A DNA stretch of 64,000 nt from Acetomicrobium hydrogeniformans (GTDB lineage: Bacteria; Synergistota; Synergistia; Synergistales; JAFGMB01). The DNA is taken from the NCBI GenBank assembly GCA_016841745.1, contig JAENYO010000008.1:1-64000 (forward strand), in the 5' to 3' direction. The notes beneath the pieces were generated by a model. It saw only the letters and a list, made by a program, of their open reading frames with translations. It did no database searches and was not told the DNA's origin. Position numbers and translations under genes: made by a program. Positions 1 to 11,096 of the stretch are shown piece after piece (positions within the stretch are counted from its first letter, which is position 1; each line of letters begins with the position of its first letter).

Positions 1-56
1 TCCGTGAAGGCGGACACACCGTTGGCGCCGGCGTAGTTACCGAAATCATTGAGTAG
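1..56 (+). CDS. tuf: Elongation factor Tu, C-terminal end (partial)
   Basis: Reads ...[17 protein letters not shown] directly upstream of rpsJ; canonical EF-Tu C-terminus. Confidence 0.9.
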   Translation, partial: REGGHTVGAGVVTEIIE

Positions 57-76
57 CCCCAAAGGGGGAATTACAA

Positions 77-382
77 GTGGCGAAAAAAATTCGCATCAGG
101 CTTAAGGCCTTCGATCATAGAGTGCTGGATAGTTCAGCCTCACAGATAGCTGAAACCGCGCAGAGAAGTGGAGCCCAGGTTTCTGGTCCTATTCCACTCC
201 CTACGGAAATTAACAAATATACTATTCTCAAGTCTCCCCATGTTAACAAGGATGCGAGAGAACAGTTTGAGACAAGGACTCATAAGCGCCTGATTGATAT
301 TCTCAATCCGACACAAAAGACAATGGATGCGCTTATGCAGCTGAACCTTCCTTCTGGAGTAGATATCCAGATTAAATTGTAG
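77..382 (+). CDS. rpsJ: 30S ribosomal protein S10
   Basis: [39 protein letters not shown]; superoperon position. Confidence 0.98.
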   Translation: MAKKIRIRLKAFDHRVLDSSASQIAETAQRSGAQVSGPIPLPTEINKYTILKSPHVNKDAREQFETRTHKRLIDILNPTQKTMDALMQLNLPSGVDIQIKL

Positions 383-413
383 GGGAAGCTCTGAGCTGAA
401 AGGAGTGAAATGA

Positions 414-1040
414 ATGTCCATAGGCATTCTAGGTCGTAAGCTGGGGATGACCCAGATATACACCGAAGAAGGGCAGGCAGTGCCCATAACAGTAGTTGAA
501 GCAGGACCATGTCCGATAATTGATATCAAGACCCCAGACAGGAATGGTTATTCCGCTCTTACCGTCGGTTTTGGTGATGCCAAGGTTCAGAAGATGAACA
601 AGCCCATGAAGGGCATCTTTGCTGCGGCAAAGGTGGATCCCAAAAAAGTGGTCAGGGAGTTCAGAGTAGACAAGATTGATGACTTTTCTGTTGGTCAGGA
701 TATTACCGTAGACCTTTTTGAAACCGGTGAAAAAGTTAATGTCACCGGGTGGAGTAAAGGTAAAGGTTTTGCTGGTGTGATAAAACGTTTTGGTTTTGGA
801 GGAAACCCTGCGACACATGGTGTTTCTAAAACCCATAGGAAACCTGGTTCCAGTGGAGGTAGCAGTTACCCTGGTAAGGTGTTCAAGGGTAAAACGATGC
901 CTGGACGTTTGGGAAATGAGAGGGTAACTGTAAAGAATCTTTTAGTAGTTGCAGTTGACCCCGGAAACAATCTCCTGCTTATAAAGGGAGCCATTCCAGG
1001 AGCAAGAAATGCCCTGGTTATGGTTACCAAGCAGGGTTAA
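414..1040 (+). CDS. rplC: 50S ribosomal protein L3
   Basis: GILGRKLGMTQIY..., THGVSKTHRKPGSSG; operon order. Confidence 0.98.
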   Translation: MSIGILGRKLGMTQIYTEEGQAVPITVVEAGPCPIIDIKTPDRNGYSALTVGFGDAKVQKMNKPMKGIFAAAKVDPKKVVREFRVDKIDDFSVGQDITVDLFETGEKVNVTGWSKGKGFAGVIKRFGFGGNPATHGVSKTHRKPGSSGGSSYPGKVFKGKTMPGRLGNERVTVKNLLVVAVDPGNNLLLIKGAIPGARNALVMVTKQG

Positions 1041-1070
1041 GCCGGGAATTAGAAGGAGGGCAGGATACTA

Positions 1071-1694
1071 ATGCCTACCATTAAACTAGTCAGTTTTCTG
1101 GGCGAAGAAATTGAGGACTTTGAGCTTTCTGAAGCAGTCTTTGGTGCTCCCATACACATCCCGGCGATGCATCAGGTCGTAGTTGCTCAGCTGGCGAATC
1201 GTCGACAGGGAACACATTCCGCCAAGACAAGAGGCGAAGTTTCAGGCGGAGGGAAAAAACCTTGGCGTCAGAAGCACACCGGGCGCGCGAGACACGGTAG
1301 TAGCCGGTCTCCAATCTGGGTTGGCGGTGGAGTTGTCCATGGTCCCAAGCCCAGGGATTATCATCAGAAAGTTAATAAAAAGGTCAGGAGGTTGGCACTC
1401 AGAAGTGCTCTTTCTCTTAAAGTACAAGAGCAGCGACTGAATGTAGTTCAATCTTTTGATCTTGACAAACCTTCTACAAAAGCGATGGTGGGATTCTTTA
1501 ATTCACTCAATGCCATTAAACCTCTGGTTTTAACGCATGAGACTGATTCGAATCTCCTCCAGTCAGCTAGAAATATTCCAGGAGCCAGGGTTATTAATAT
1601 TGACAGTATCAATGTTTACGACATTCTCCATTCTGGTAACCTTGTACTTACACCCGAAGCTGTCAGAAAGATAGAGGAGGTGTATGCACTATGA
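1071..1694 (+). CDS. rplD: 50S ribosomal protein L4
   Basis: RRQGTHSAKTRGEVSGGGKKPWRQKHTGRARHGSSRSPIWVGGG. Confidence 0.98.
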   Translation: MPTIKLVSFLGEEIEDFELSEAVFGAPIHIPAMHQVVVAQLANRRQGTHSAKTRGEVSGGGKKPWRQKHTGRARHGSSRSPIWVGGGVVHGPKPRDYHQKVNKKVRRLALRSALSLKVQEQRLNVVQSFDLDKPSTKAMVGFFNSLNAIKPLVLTHETDSNLLQSARNIPGARVINIDSINVYDILHSGNLVLTPEAVRKIEEVYAL

Positions 1695-1987
1695 GACTGC
1701 TAGCCCATGACATTATAATCAGGCCTGTTATCACTGAAAAAAGCAGTCGCCAGATGGAGCATAATCAGTACACCTTTGAAGTTCATCCTAACGCTAACAA
1801 GATTCAGATAAGACAAGCTGTTCAGGATGTGTTTAAGGTAAAAGTAGAGAAAGTCCACACACTGAAAGTGCGTCCCAAACCCAAAAGGATGGGAGCATTC
1901 TTGGGTAAGTCTCGTTCCTGGAAGAAAGCAATCGTTACCCTGGTTGATGGTGAGCGCATTGAGTTCTTCGAAGGTGCCAGTGTCTAA
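1691..1987 (+). CDS. rplW: 50S ribosomal protein L23
   Basis: IIRPVITEKSSRQME...TFEVHPNANKIQIRQAV. Confidence 0.98.
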   Translation: MRLLAHDIIIRPVITEKSSRQMEHNQYTFEVHPNANKIQIRQAVQDVFKVKVEKVHTLKVRPKPKRMGAFLGKSRSWKKAIVTLVDGERIEFFEGASV

Positions 1988-2008
1988 GTGTGAGGGGAGG
2001 ACATAAAA

Positions 2009-2836
2009 ATGGGAATTAAAAAGTTCAAACCCTTCACCCCCGGGCGACGCTTTATGAGCATTCAAACCTTTGATGATATTACCAAAACAGAGCCAGAAAA
2101 GTCTTTGCTGGCACCTATTCATCGTAAAGGTGGTAGGAATAATCTCGGTAGAATTACCATGCGTCACCGTGGTGGTGGAACTAAGAAACAGTACAGGATC
2201 ATAGATTTCAAGAGAGATAAGTTAGGCGTACCTGGAGTGGTTGCAGCTATTGAATATGATCCTAACCGTTCAGCCAGGATAGCTCTCATTAATTATGCGG
2301 ATGGCGAGAAGCGATATATCATTGCACCATCCGGAGTAGGGGTAGGTACCCCTATACAGTCCGGTCCCGGTTCTGATATGACTCCGGGAAATGCTCTTAA
2401 GCTTAAGGATATCCCAATTGGTACTGTAGTACACAATATTGAGCTCGAACCCGGAAGGGGAGCTGTTCTTGTCCGTTCAGCAGGTACTTCAGCTCAGCTT
2501 ATGGCCAAGGAAGGTAAATATGCCTATATTCGCATGCCAAGTAGTGAGCTTCGTTTAGTACTGAATGAATGCATGGCTACCATAGGTCAGGTTGGCAACG
2601 AGGAACATGAAAATACCACCGTAGGTAAGGCTGGTAAAACTCGCTGGCTTGGCAGAAGGCCCATGGTTCGCGGTATGGTAATGAACCCCGTAGATCATCC
2701 TATGGGTGGTGGCGAAGGTCGAAGCAAGTCTAAGAAACATCCTACTTCACCATGGGGTACGCCGGCCAAGGGTTATCGTACCCGTAAAAAGAAAGCTTCG
2801 GACCGGCTAATAGTCAGACGCCGTAATACAAAGTAA
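2009..2836 (+). CDS. rplB: 50S ribosomal protein L2
   Basis: Full-length L2; [43 protein letters not shown]. Confidence 0.99.
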   Translation: MGIKKFKPFTPGRRFMSIQTFDDITKTEPEKSLLAPIHRKGGRNNLGRITMRHRGGGTKKQYRIIDFKRDKLGVPGVVAAIEYDPNRSARIALINYADGEKRYIIAPSGVGVGTPIQSGPGSDMTPGNALKLKDIPIGTVVHNIELEPGRGAVLVRSAGTSAQLMAKEGKYAYIRMPSSELRLVLNECMATIGQVGNEEHENTTVGKAGKTRWLGRRPMVRGMVMNPVDHPMGGGEGRSKSKKHPTSPWGTPAKGYRTRKKKASDRLIVRRRNTK

Positions 2837-2855
2837 GGCGTAAGGAGGGACAGAA

Positions 2856-3137
2856 ATGGCTCGCTCTACAAAAAAAGGGCCCTATGTTGATCGTAAATTG
2901 CTTCGTAAGGTCGAAGACATGAACGATACTAGCCAGAAAAGAGTTATCAAAACCTGGTCTCGTGCTTCAACAATAGTACCCGCCATGATAGGTCATACCA
3001 TTGCAGTTCACAACGGTAGAGTTCACATTCCGATCTTTATCAGTGAAAACATGGTTGGTCATAAGTTAGGTGAATTTTCTCCTACCCGGAAGTTTGGAAG
3101 ACATGCCGGCCAGGAAAAATCCACCCGTGTCAGGTAA
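2856..3137 (+). CDS. rpsS: 30S ribosomal protein S19
   Basis: [19 protein letters not shown]...[12 protein letters not shown]. Confidence 0.98.
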   Translation: MARSTKKGPYVDRKLLRKVEDMNDTSQKRVIKTWSRASTIVPAMIGHTIAVHNGRVHIPIFISENMVGHKLGEFSPTRKFGRHAGQEKSTRVR

Positions 3138-3149
3138 GGAGTGATCGTA

Positions 3150-3482
3150 ATGGAGGTTAAAGCCCTTGCCAGGCAGGTCAGGATATCACCCTTCAAGGTG
3201 AGGCAGGTCCTGCCCTTGATTAGAGGAAAGAACGTAGATGAAGCGCTGATGATCCTTCGTTATAACCCGAAGAAATCGGCTCAAATAGTCGCTAAGGTCC
3301 TTCAGAGTGCTGTTGCCAATGCAGAACATAATTTTGGTCTTGACACAGATAAACTCAAAGTTGTAAGTGCAACTGCGGATCAGGGACCTAGCATGAAACG
3401 GTGGCGTCCGGTATCTATGGGCAGAGCCCATCCTTACCGACACCGTACAACCCATGTAACTGTCAAGGTTGCAGAACGCTAA
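3150..3482 (+). CDS. rplV: 50S ribosomal protein L22
   Basis: VRISPFKVRQVLPLIRGKNVDEAL; ATG at 3150 preferred over the GTG at 3141. Confidence 0.96.
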   Translation: MEVKALARQVRISPFKVRQVLPLIRGKNVDEALMILRYNPKKSAQIVAKVLQSAVANAEHNFGLDTDKLKVVSATADQGPSMKRWRPVSMGRAHPYRHRTTHVTVKVAER

Positions 3483-3495
3483 GGAGGGGTGACTG

Positions 3496-4167
3496 GTGGG
3501 ACAGAAGGTTCACCCAACAGGATATAGGCTTGGAGTTGTAAGTGAGTGGCAGTCTAAATGGTATGCTGATGGCAAGAATTATGCCAAGAATCTTCATGAA
3601 GATCTTAAACTCAGAGAATGGATTAAAGGTCGCTGGTCTAATGCTGGTATCCCAAAGGTAGAGATCGAACGAGTGGGCAATGTAATCCGTTTTACAATAT
3701 GGACCTCCCGGCCTGGTGTAGTAATAGGAAAAGGTGGCCAGGAAATTCAGATCGTCAAAGACGAACTGAATAAAATGACCGGTTCCAAGATCATGATAAA
3801 TGTACAGGAAGTCAAGAATGCTGATCTTGAAGCTCAGCTTGTTTCAGAAGGCGTAGCATCAGCACTTGAAAGACGTGTTAGTTTCCGTAGGGCTATGAAA
3901 CAGTCTATTTTCCGTGCTATGAAAGCTGGAGCGAAGGGTATCAAGATACAGTGTTCAGGCAGACTCGGAGGGGCGGAGATAGCTCGGACTGAATGGTACA
4001 ACGAAGGCCGGCTTCCCCTTTCAACAATCCGTGCGGATATCGACTATGGATTTGCTGAAGCCAAGACTATCTATGGAGTAATAGGTGTAAAGGTCTGGAT
4101 TTTCCGTGATCGTGAAAATGAGACCAAAGCTGCTCCACGCAGGTCTGGCAGAGGCTCAAGGAGGTAG
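3496..4167 (+). CDS. rpsC: 30S ribosomal protein S3
   Basis: [15 protein letters not shown] region [11 protein letters not shown]. Confidence 0.98.
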   Translation: MGQKVHPTGYRLGVVSEWQSKWYADGKNYAKNLHEDLKLREWIKGRWSNAGIPKVEIERVGNVIRFTIWTSRPGVVIGKGGQEIQIVKDELNKMTGSKIMINVQEVKNADLEAQLVSEGVASALERRVSFRRAMKQSIFRAMKAGAKGIKIQCSGRLGGAEIARTEWYNEGRLPLSTIRADIDYGFAEAKTIYGVIGVKVWIFRDRENETKAAPRRSGRGSRR

Positions 4168-4172
4168 CTCCC

Positions 4173-4595
4173 ATGTTAATGCCGAAACGAGTCAAGTATC
4201 GCAAACCTTTTCGTAGACCACTTCGTGGGATTACCAAAGGTGGTGCATCGGTTGCTTTTGGTGAATATGGGCTGCAGGCCCTTCAATGTGGCTGGATAAC
4301 GGCTCGACAGATTGAAGCAACACGTGTCGCCATATCAAGAAAAATGAAAAAAGGCGGCAAGATCTGGATCAGGATCTTCCCTGATCGTCCATTCACTAAA
4401 AAACCGATGGAAACAAGGATGGGTAAAGGTAAAGGAAGCCCGGAATTCTGGGTTGCTCCTGTCAAAAGAGGAAGAATCATGTTCGAGGTTGCTGGTGTAC
4501 CTCGTGAAGTCGTAGAGCAGGCCTTCAGGACTGCTTCTCACAAACTTCCGATCAAGGTCCGTCTGGTTGCCCGCGAAGGTCTTGGTGGTGATTAA
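4173..4595 (+). CDS. rplP: 50S ribosomal protein L16
   Basis: [22 protein letters not shown]...; true start probably the second Met (4179). Confidence 0.97.
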   Translation: MLMPKRVKYRKPFRRPLRGITKGGASVAFGEYGLQALQCGWITARQIEATRVAISRKMKKGGKIWIRIFPDRPFTKKPMETRMGKGKGSPEFWVAPVKRGRIMFEVAGVPREVVEQAFRTASHKLPIKVRLVAREGLGGD

Positions 4596-4597
4596 GA

Positions 4598-4810
4598 ATG
4601 GATGTTAAAGGCTTTAGAGAGCTTACACTTGAAGAACTTGAGGAAAAACATCGTCAATATAAAGAAGAGTTGTTTAACCTTCGTTTTCAGAATGCCATAG
4701 GGCAGCTTAAGAATACCAGCCGAATCAATGATGTTAAAAAAACCATTGCAAGGGTTCTGACTGTGACCCTTGAAAAACAGGCTGGACAGAGCCCTATTGG
4801 AAGGAGGTAA
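4598..4810 (+). CDS. rpmC: 50S ribosomal protein L29
   Basis: ELTLEELEEKHRQYKEELFNLRFQ. Confidence 0.96.
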   Translation: MDVKGFRELTLEELEEKHRQYKEELFNLRFQNAIGQLKNTSRINDVKKTIARVLTVTLEKQAGQSPIGRR

Positions 4811-4813
4811 CGC

Positions 4814-5113
4814 ATGATGGAGGTACGTAAACCCCATCGTAAGACCCGAGTGGGAATTGTCGTTAGTAACAAGATGGATCAAAGTGTTGTAGTTCAGGTG
4901 TCCCGCTATTCAGAACATCCATTGTATGGCAAGAGGATTACTAAAAGCACGAAATATATGGCTCACGATGCGGACAACTCCTGCCGTATCGGTGATACTG
5001 TTTCCATAGGTGAAGTCCGTCCAATGAGTAAGAACAAATGCTGGAGTGTCATTGAGATTGTTAAGAGAGCTCCGGTATTTGATACGGATCGTTCTTCTCC
5101 CGGGGAGGAATAA
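4814..5113 (+). CDS. rpsQ: 30S ribosomal protein S17
   Basis: RKTRVGIVVSNKMDQSVVVQV...HPLYGKRI. Confidence 0.97.
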   Translation: MMEVRKPHRKTRVGIVVSNKMDQSVVVQVSRYSEHPLYGKRITKSTKYMAHDADNSCRIGDTVSIGEVRPMSKNKCWSVIEIVKRAPVFDTDRSSPGEE

Positions 5114-5116
5114 ACC

Positions 5117-5485
5117 ATGATTCAGTTGAACACAGTGCTTAAAGTAGCAGACAATTCTGGTGCCAGAAGAGTTAAGTGTATCCAGGTTCTCGGTGGAAGC
5201 AGAAGATCCTGGGGTAGCATAGGAGATGTTATTGTTGCGTCTGTCAGGGAAGCTATTCCCAACAGTAACATAGGAAAAGGGCAGGTTGTCAAGGCAGTTA
5301 TCGTAAGGACCAAGAAAGAAATCAGACGTAAGGATGGTTCTTATGTTCGTTTTGATGACAATGCTGCCGTCATCATTGACAACAATGGAGACCCCAAAGG
5401 TACGCGTATCTTTGGTCCAGTTGCCAGAGAACTTAGGGCCAAGAACTATATGCGTATTCTTTCCCTTGCACCGGAAGTAGTTTAA
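5117..5485 (+). CDS. rplN: 50S ribosomal protein L14
   Basis: [28 protein letters not shown]. Confidence 0.99.
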   Translation: MIQLNTVLKVADNSGARRVKCIQVLGGSRRSWGSIGDVIVASVREAIPNSNIGKGQVVKAVIVRTKKEIRRKDGSYVRFDDNAAVIIDNNGDPKGTRIFGPVARELRAKNYMRILSLAPEVV

Positions 5486-5500
5486 GGGGGCAGTTATATT

Positions 5501-5827
5501 ATGGGAAAAATGAGAATCAAAAAGGGTGATCGCGTAAAAGTGGTCTCCGGCAAGGATAAAGGAAAAGAGGGGAAGATCCTCAGATCAATGCCTAAGGGTG
5601 ACATGTTAGTGATTGAGGGAGTAAATGTTGCAACAAAACATGTGAAGCCCTCCCAGAAGAATCCTCAGGCAGGAATTATCAAACAGGAATGCCCTATTAA
5701 CTCCTGTAAGGTGATGTTGGTATGTCCCTCTTGCGGTAAGGCAACGCGGGTTCGCCGAGCCTATCTTGAAGATGGTCGAAAAGTTCGCCTCTGCAAAAAA
5801 TGTGGCGAAGTAGTAGATCAGGTATAG
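5501..5827 (+). CDS. rplX: 50S ribosomal protein L24 with C-terminal CxxC/CxxC zinc-ribbon-like tail
   Basis: KKGDRVKVVSGKDKGKEGKIL; C-terminal CPSCGK...CKKCG. Confidence 0.97.
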   Translation: MGKMRIKKGDRVKVVSGKDKGKEGKILRSMPKGDMLVIEGVNVATKHVKPSQKNPQAGIIKQECPINSCKVMLVCPSCGKATRVRRAYLEDGRKVRLCKKCGEVVDQV

Positions 5828-5845
5828 TGAGGAGGCGCTTTAAAC

Positions 5846-6388
5846 ATGATCCCGCGTTTTCAGGAGTTATATAAGGATGAAGCGGTACCTCAGATGATGA
5901 AGGAATTCAGTTATTCTAACATCATGGAGGTTCCCAGACTTGTAAAGATTGTCGTGAACATAGGTGTTGGAGAGGCAAAGATCGATTCAAAGTATATTGA
6001 CTCAGCAATTGCTGAACTTACACAGATTTCAGGACAGCATCCTCTTCTAAAGAGAGCCAAGAGATCTGTTGCTGGTTTCAAGGTAAGAGAAGGAATGCCT
6101 GTTGGTACTATGGTTACCCTTAGAGGAGCTAAGATGTGGGAATTCTTTGAAAGGCTGGTTTCTGTAGTACTTCCCAGGATCAAGGATTTCCAGGGAGTTT
6201 CTGACAAGGCCTTTGATGGTAGAGGAAATTACAATCTGGGTCTTAAGGAACAGCTAATCTTTCCCGAAATCAACTACGACAAAGTCGCAATGGTTCGCGG
6301 TATGAACGTATCGTTCGTTACTACTGCAAAAACCGATGAAGAATCCCATGCCTTTTTTAAGGTTATGGGAATGCCATTCAAAAAGTAA
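5846..6388 (+). CDS. rplE: 50S ribosomal protein L5
   Basis: [15 protein letters not shown]...[18 protein letters not shown]. Confidence 0.98.
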   Translation: MIPRFQELYKDEAVPQMMKEFSYSNIMEVPRLVKIVVNIGVGEAKIDSKYIDSAIAELTQISGQHPLLKRAKRSVAGFKVREGMPVGTMVTLRGAKMWEFFERLVSVVLPRIKDFQGVSDKAFDGRGNYNLGLKEQLIFPEINYDKVAMVRGMNVSFVTTAKTDEESHAFFKVMGMPFKK

Positions 6389-6402
6389 AGGAGGGGGCTC
6401 TT

Positions 6403-6588
6403 ATGGCAAGAAAAGCTATGGAATATAAGGCAAAGCAACCCCCCAAATTCAAGGTTAGACAGCATAACAGATGTCCGTTATGTGGTAGAGTTCACTCCTA
6501 CATGCGCAGGTTTAATATGTGCAGGTGCTGTTTCAGGAAACTTGCCAGAGAAGGTAAGATTCCTGGTGTAGTCAAGTCCAGTTGGTAG
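6403..6588 (+). CDS. rpsN: 30S ribosomal protein S14 (short, zinc-binding type Z)
   Basis: [38 protein letters not shown]; two CxxC pairs. Confidence 0.97.
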   Translation: MARKAMEYKAKQPPKFKVRQHNRCPLCGRVHSYMRRFNMCRCCFRKLAREGKIPGVVKSSW

Positions 6589-6617
6589 AAGAGTGGACGT
6601 TTAAGGGGGCTATTGGA

Positions 6618-7022
6618 ATGTATACTAACGATCCAATCGCGGATATGCTCACAAGGATCAGAAACTCAAATATGGTTTTTCATGAGACTGTTGATGTTCC
6701 CATGAGTAATATTAAAATGGAGATCGCTAAGATCCTCAAAGAAGAGGGTTATATCCGCAATTACAAGGTAATTAATGATCCTAAGAAACCCTACTCGGTC
6801 GTCAGGCTTTTCCTTAAGTATGGTCCAAACAAGGAAAGAGTCATACAGGGGTTGAGAAGGGTAAGTAAACCGGGTAGAAGAATATACGTAGGAAAGGACA
6901 ATCTTCCCAAAGTAATGGGAGGTCTTGGTGTTGCGGTGATATCTACATCTCTGGGTCTTAAGACTGATGTAGAAGCCGGCAAACAGGGTCTCGGTGGCGA
7001 AGTTGTCTGCTACGTCTGGTAG
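6618..7022 (+). CDS. rpsH: 30S ribosomal protein S8
   Basis: [18 protein letters not shown] start at 6618, downstream of the track's 6582 start. Confidence 0.97.
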   Translation: MYTNDPIADMLTRIRNSNMVFHETVDVPMSNIKMEIAKILKEEGYIRNYKVINDPKKPYSVVRLFLKYGPNKERVIQGLRRVSKPGRRIYVGKDNLPKVMGGLGVAVISTSLGLKTDVEAGKQGLGGEVVCYVW

Positions 7023-7036
7023 CGGGAGGTGTCTTT

Positions 7037-7573
7037 ATGTCAAGAATAGGACGTAAACCAATATCACTTTCCCAGGGCGCAACCCTGACTTTAAATGATG
7101 GTATGGTAGTAGTGACAGGCCCTAAGGGTGAACTTTCAACTCCTCTTGTTTCAGGGATTAATGTACAGGTTGAAGATTCCCAAGTCATTGTATCCCGTGA
7201 GAACGATCAAAAGCAGACCAGAGCTTTTCACGGGATGATGAGAGCTCTGATCAACAACATGGTCACTGGTGTCAGCAGCGGCTTTGAAAGACAGCTTGAA
7301 ATCGTCGGTGTTGGATACAGGGCTCAGGTTCAGGGTGCCAAGCTTGTTCTCAACCTGGGGTATTCCAACCCTGTTGAATATGATCCCCCACAAGGAATTG
7401 AGATCGAAACTGATGGCCCTACAAAGATCAAAGTCAAGGGTATTGATAAACAACAGGTCGGACAGGTGTCAGCTGTAATTAGAGGCTTTAGACCACCTGA
7501 GCCCTACAAGGGTAAGGGTATTCGCTACGCTGGCGAACACATTATCCGCAAAGCCGGCAAAGCCGGTGCCTAG
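7037..7573 (+). CDS. rplF: 50S ribosomal protein L6
   Basis: MSRIGRKPISL...GYSNPVEY...PEPYKGKGIRYAGE. Confidence 0.98.
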   Translation: MSRIGRKPISLSQGATLTLNDGMVVVTGPKGELSTPLVSGINVQVEDSQVIVSRENDQKQTRAFHGMMRALINNMVTGVSSGFERQLEIVGVGYRAQVQGAKLVLNLGYSNPVEYDPPQGIEIETDGPTKIKVKGIDKQQVGQVSAVIRGFRPPEPYKGKGIRYAGEHIIRKAGKAGA

Positions 7574-7592
7574 GATACAGAGGTGATACGGC

Positions 7593-7961
7593 ATGATCAA
7601 AAAGCGAAGTAGAAATGAAATGAGAAATATCCGGCACCGCAGGCTCCGTAAAACATTAAAGGGAAGCCTGGATTGTCCGAGAATGGCTGTTTTCAGCAGT
7701 TTAACTAATATCTATGTCCAGCTCATAGATGATAACGAGGGTTATACACTTGTTGCTGCATCATCCCTTGATAAAGAACTCAAGGCTGGGCTTCAATCAG
7801 GATCCAACGTTGAGGCAGCCAAAGCTGTAGGAGCCCTTGTGGCCAGGATGGCCCTTGAGAAGGGAATTAACTCTGTCGTTTTCGACAGGGGAGGTCACAC
7901 TTACCATGGGCGCGTAAAAGCTTTAGCTGAAGCAGCACGTGAAGCCGGACTGAAGTTCTAA
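7593..7961 (+). CDS. rplR: 50S ribosomal protein L18
   Basis: [10 protein letters not shown]...[28 protein letters not shown]. Confidence 0.98.
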   Translation: MIKKRSRNEMRNIRHRRLRKTLKGSLDCPRMAVFSSLTNIYVQLIDDNEGYTLVAASSLDKELKAGLQSGSNVEAAKAVGALVARMALEKGINSVVFDRGGHTYHGRVKALAEAAREAGLKF

Positions 7962-7968
7962 GGAGGAT

Positions 7969-8487
7969 ATGAAAATGAACAATACAAACATTTCCGCAAA
8001 AGGACTTGAACTTACCGAGCGCGTTGTTGCTATAAACAGGGTCAGCAAGGTTGTCAAAGGCGGGAAACGTTTTAGATTCAGTGTTCTGGTTGTGGTAGGA
8101 GACGGTGAAAGCCACGTAGGTGTGGGCATGGGTAAAGCAAAGGAAATTACTGAAGCTATTCGTAAAGGAATAGACAAAGCCGGAAAAAACCTTATGGATC
8201 TTAAGAAGGTCGGCAATACCATTCCACATCCTATCATTGGTAATTTTGGTTCCGCGCAGGTCCTTCTTAAACCAGCAGCTCCCGGTACGGGAGTTATCGC
8301 CGCTGGAGTTGTCAGGGCCATAATGGAACTTGGCGGTGTCAAGGATGTTCTGACTAAAGTCATAGGAAGGACGAATAATCCTGTGAACGTTGCCTGGGCC
8401 ACCCTTAACGCACTTGACAATATGAGGACTCCTGACGAGATCATGGCTTTAAGAGGAAAAGATCGATCTCCGTCTCAGAGGGCTTAA
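7969..8487 (+). CDS. rpsE: 30S ribosomal protein S5
   Basis: [44 protein letters not shown]. Confidence 0.98.
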   Translation: MKMNNTNISAKGLELTERVVAINRVSKVVKGGKRFRFSVLVVVGDGESHVGVGMGKAKEITEAIRKGIDKAGKNLMDLKKVGNTIPHPIIGNFGSAQVLLKPAAPGTGVIAAGVVRAIMELGGVKDVLTKVIGRTNNPVNVAWATLNALDNMRTPDEIMALRGKDRSPSQRA

Positions 8488-8501
8488 GGAGGCATAAAAT
8501 T

Positions 8502-8687
8502 ATGGCTAAACTCAGCATAACATGGAAAAAGAGCGCGATAGGTTATCCGGAACCCCAGAAAAGGACCATCAAGGCCCTTGGTTTGAAAAAGCTTCATCAG
8601 ACTGTCATTCAGGAAGATGTGCCTGTAATTCGTGGAATGATTAACAAGGTGCATCATCTCGTTGAATGGACAGTTATTGATGGGTAG
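8502..8687 (+). CDS. rpmD: 50S ribosomal protein L30
   Basis: [30 protein letters not shown]. Confidence 0.96.
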   Translation: MAKLSITWKKSAIGYPEPQKRTIKALGLKKLHQTVIQEDVPVIRGMINKVHHLVEWTVIDG

Positions 8688-8699
8688 GAGGTTGTTTTT

Positions 8700-9146
8700 A
8701 TGAATCTGAGCCATCTTCGACCAGCTCCTGGTGCCAAACGCCATTCCAAAAGACTGGGCCAAGGTATTGGAAGCGGTTCTGGTAAAACAAGCGCGAGAGG
8801 ACATAAAGGACAGAATTCCCGTAGTGGTGGGGGTGTACGCCTTGGTTTTGAAGGTGGGCAGATGCCTTTGGTGAGGCGGATCCCCAAACGCGGATTCAAT
8901 AATGCCCGTTTCAGGACCACATACCAACATGTGAATCTGGATCATCTGTCTTCCCGATTTAATGATGGAGATACTATCACTATCAAAGAACTTTATGAGT
9001 CCAGACTGGTAAGAAAACTGGATAAACCTGTAAAGATACTTGCGAGAGGAGAACTTACCGGATCTCTGACGGTCCGTGCCCATGCTTTCAGCGAACAGGC
9101 AATTAAAAAGATTGAGGCCGCAGGCGGGAAAGCTGAGGTGATCTAG
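8700..9146 (+). CDS. rplO: 50S ribosomal protein L15
   Basis: [44 protein letters not shown]. Confidence 0.98.
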   Translation: MNLSHLRPAPGAKRHSKRLGQGIGSGSGKTSARGHKGQNSRSGGGVRLGFEGGQMPLVRRIPKRGFNNARFRTTYQHVNLDHLSSRFNDGDTITIKELYESRLVRKLDKPVKILARGELTGSLTVRAHAFSEQAIKKIEAAGGKAEVI

Positions 9147-10439
9147 GTGCTCGATTCCTTCAGAGATGCATTCAGACTCCCGGATCTTAAACGAAGGATA
9201 CTCTTTACCATAGGAGTTCTGTTCCTGTTTCGGCTTGGTGCCCATATCCCCACGCCTGGTATTGATACCCAGGCAATGTCCGAACTGTTCGATCAGGGTG
9301 GAGTTCTCGGATTTCTTGATATCTTTGCAGGTGGAGCATTAAGACGGTTTAGTATCTTTGCCCTTGGTGTTGCTCCTTATATCAATTCAAGCATAGTAAT
9401 GCAGTTGCTTGTAGTGGTATTTCCAACCCTTGAAAGAATGCAGAAAGAAGGGGAAGAGGGGCGAAAGAAAATTGTTCAGATCACCAGGTGGGGTACGATT
9501 GTTTTTGCCCTCATACAAGCAGTAGGAATGACTTTTTGGCTTCGCAGTATGGGGATATTTTCGGGAGCTCTTTTCGATGGCCTTGTGGTTGTTACTACAG
9601 TTACAACAGGAGCTGTAGCAGTTATGTGGCTTGGAGAAGAGATCTCTGACCACGGTATTGGAAACGGAATCTCCCTTCTGATATTCGCAGGCATAGTTGC
9701 CAGAATCCCGGAAGCTGTCATCAGAACATGGAACATGATGAAACTGGGAGAAATAAACCTTCTGGTTTTCTTCATGGCAATTGCTCTTATGATAGTTGTG
9801 GTTGCTGGCTGTATCCTGTTGCAGGAAGGCCAGAGAAGACTTCCAGTCCAGTATGCGAAACGGGTGGTAGGGAATAAGGTTTATGGTGGACAGAGCACTT
9901 TTATACCTCTAAGAGTCAACCAGGCAGGGGTTATTCCAATAATCTTTGCATCTTCTGTTTTGCTTTTTCCCTATACTATAGCGCGTTTCTTCTCTGGTGA
10001 CATTGCGGCGTTTATGCAGAGACTGCTTGCTCCTGGAAGCGTAGTTTATACCGCCCTTTACGTGTTCCTTATCATCTTCTTTTCTTATTTCTATACTGCG
10101 GTTGTTTTCAATCCTGCAGAAGTCGCAACTAACATGAAGAAGTATGGCGGATTTATCCTTGGAATCAGGCCTGGTCGTCCCACTTCTGATTTTATAGAGA
10201 AGGTAATGTCTCGAATTACACTGGGTGGAGCCGTTTTTCTCGCAGCAATAGCACTGATACCCACACTCATGACGAAAATGATGGGTATTACAAGTTTCTA
10301 TTTTGGTGGGACAGCTATTCTTATCGTTGTTGGAGTAGCGTTGGACACAGTCCATCAGATTGAAGGCCAACTTCTCATGAGGCATTATGAAGGGATACTG
10401 AAAAAGCGAGATAAGGCCGGTGGCCTTTTAAGGTTTTAA
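9147..10439 (+). CDS. secY: Preprotein translocase subunit SecY
   Basis: GTG start; FRLPDLKRRILFTIGVLFLFRLGAHIPTPGID...; multipass. Confidence 0.98.
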   Translation: MLDSFRDAFRLPDLKRRILFTIGVLFLFRLGAHIPTPGIDTQAMSELFDQGGVLGFLDIFAGGALRRFSIFALGVAPYINSSIVMQLLVVVFPTLERMQKEGEEGRKKIVQITRWGTIVFALIQAVGMTFWLRSMGIFSGALFDGLVVVTTVTTGAVAVMWLGEEISDHGIGNGISLLIFAGIVARIPEAVIRTWNMMKLGEINLLVFFMAIALMIVVVAGCILLQEGQRRLPVQYAKRVVGNKVYGGQSTFIPLRVNQAGVIPIIFASSVLLFPYTIARFFSGDIAAFMQRLLAPGSVVYTALYVFLIIFFSYFYTAVVFNPAEVATNMKKYGGFILGIRPGRPTSDFIEKVMSRITLGGAVFLAAIALIPTLMTKMMGITSFYFGGTAILIVVGVALDTVHQIEGQLLMRHYEGILKKRDKAGGLLRF

Positions 10440-10449
10440 GGAGTTCTTT

Positions 10450-11094
10450 ATGAGATTTATTCTTTTAGGTCCTCCTGGGGCTGGTAAAGGAACGCAGGCC
10501 GCTGTTATAAAAGACAAATATTCTATAGCACATGTTTCAACTGGTGATATCCTCAGGGAAAATGTCAAAAAAGGGACATCTCTGGGTCAAGAGGCCAAAT
10601 CTTTTATGGACTCAGGTAAACTCGTTCCGGATCAACTTATAATTGCTATGGTCAGAGACAGGCTGAAGGATATGGATTGTGCCAAAGGTTTTCTCCTGGA
10701 TGGATTCCCAAGAACGGTAAGTCAGGCAGAAGCTCTTGACCATCTGATTTCCAACCTGGGAGTTAATCTTGATGCAGTTATTCTCCTGGATGTTCCTGAT
10801 GATGTTGTCATAGAAAGGCTTTCTGGTAGAAGGATCTGTCGTCGCTGCGGTACAATATTTCATGTTAATTTCAATCCCTCTGCAGATGGATCTCTATGTG
10901 ACCGTTGCGGAGGCGAAATCTACCAGAGAGATGATGACCGTGAGGAAGTCATCAGGAATCGACTTAAAGTCTACTATGAACAGACCTCTCCACTGATCGA
11001 ATATTACGAAAAGAAGAGTTTGTTGAAAAAAGTTGACGCAAGCGAATCCAGTGATACGGTTCTTACGATGATAGAAAGCCTGGTAAGTAGGTAA
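10450..11094 (+). CDS. adk: Adenylate kinase
   Basis: MRFILLGPPGAGKGTQA; lid CRRCGTIFH...CDRCGGEI. Confidence 0.98.
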   Translation: MRFILLGPPGAGKGTQAAVIKDKYSIAHVSTGDILRENVKKGTSLGQEAKSFMDSGKLVPDQLIIAMVRDRLKDMDCAKGFLLDGFPRTVSQAEALDHLISNLGVNLDAVILLDVPDDVVIERLSGRRICRRCGTIFHVNFNPSADGSLCDRCGGEIYQRDDDREEVIRNRLKVYYEQTSPLIEYYEKKSLLKKVDASESSDTVLTMIESLVSR

Positions 11095-11096
11095 GT

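Noticed and set aside
5501-5827. Zinc-ribbon tail on L24 as a novelty
   Set aside because: From memory, this CPxCGK...CKKCG tail is common in bacterial L24.
7923-8444. Minus-strand 173-aa ORF inside rpsE
   Set aside because: Shadow ORF antisense to rpsE.
8484-9245. Minus-strand 253-aa ORF across rpmD/rplO/secY
   Set aside because: Antisense to three certain ribosomal and translocase genes; no domain signature.
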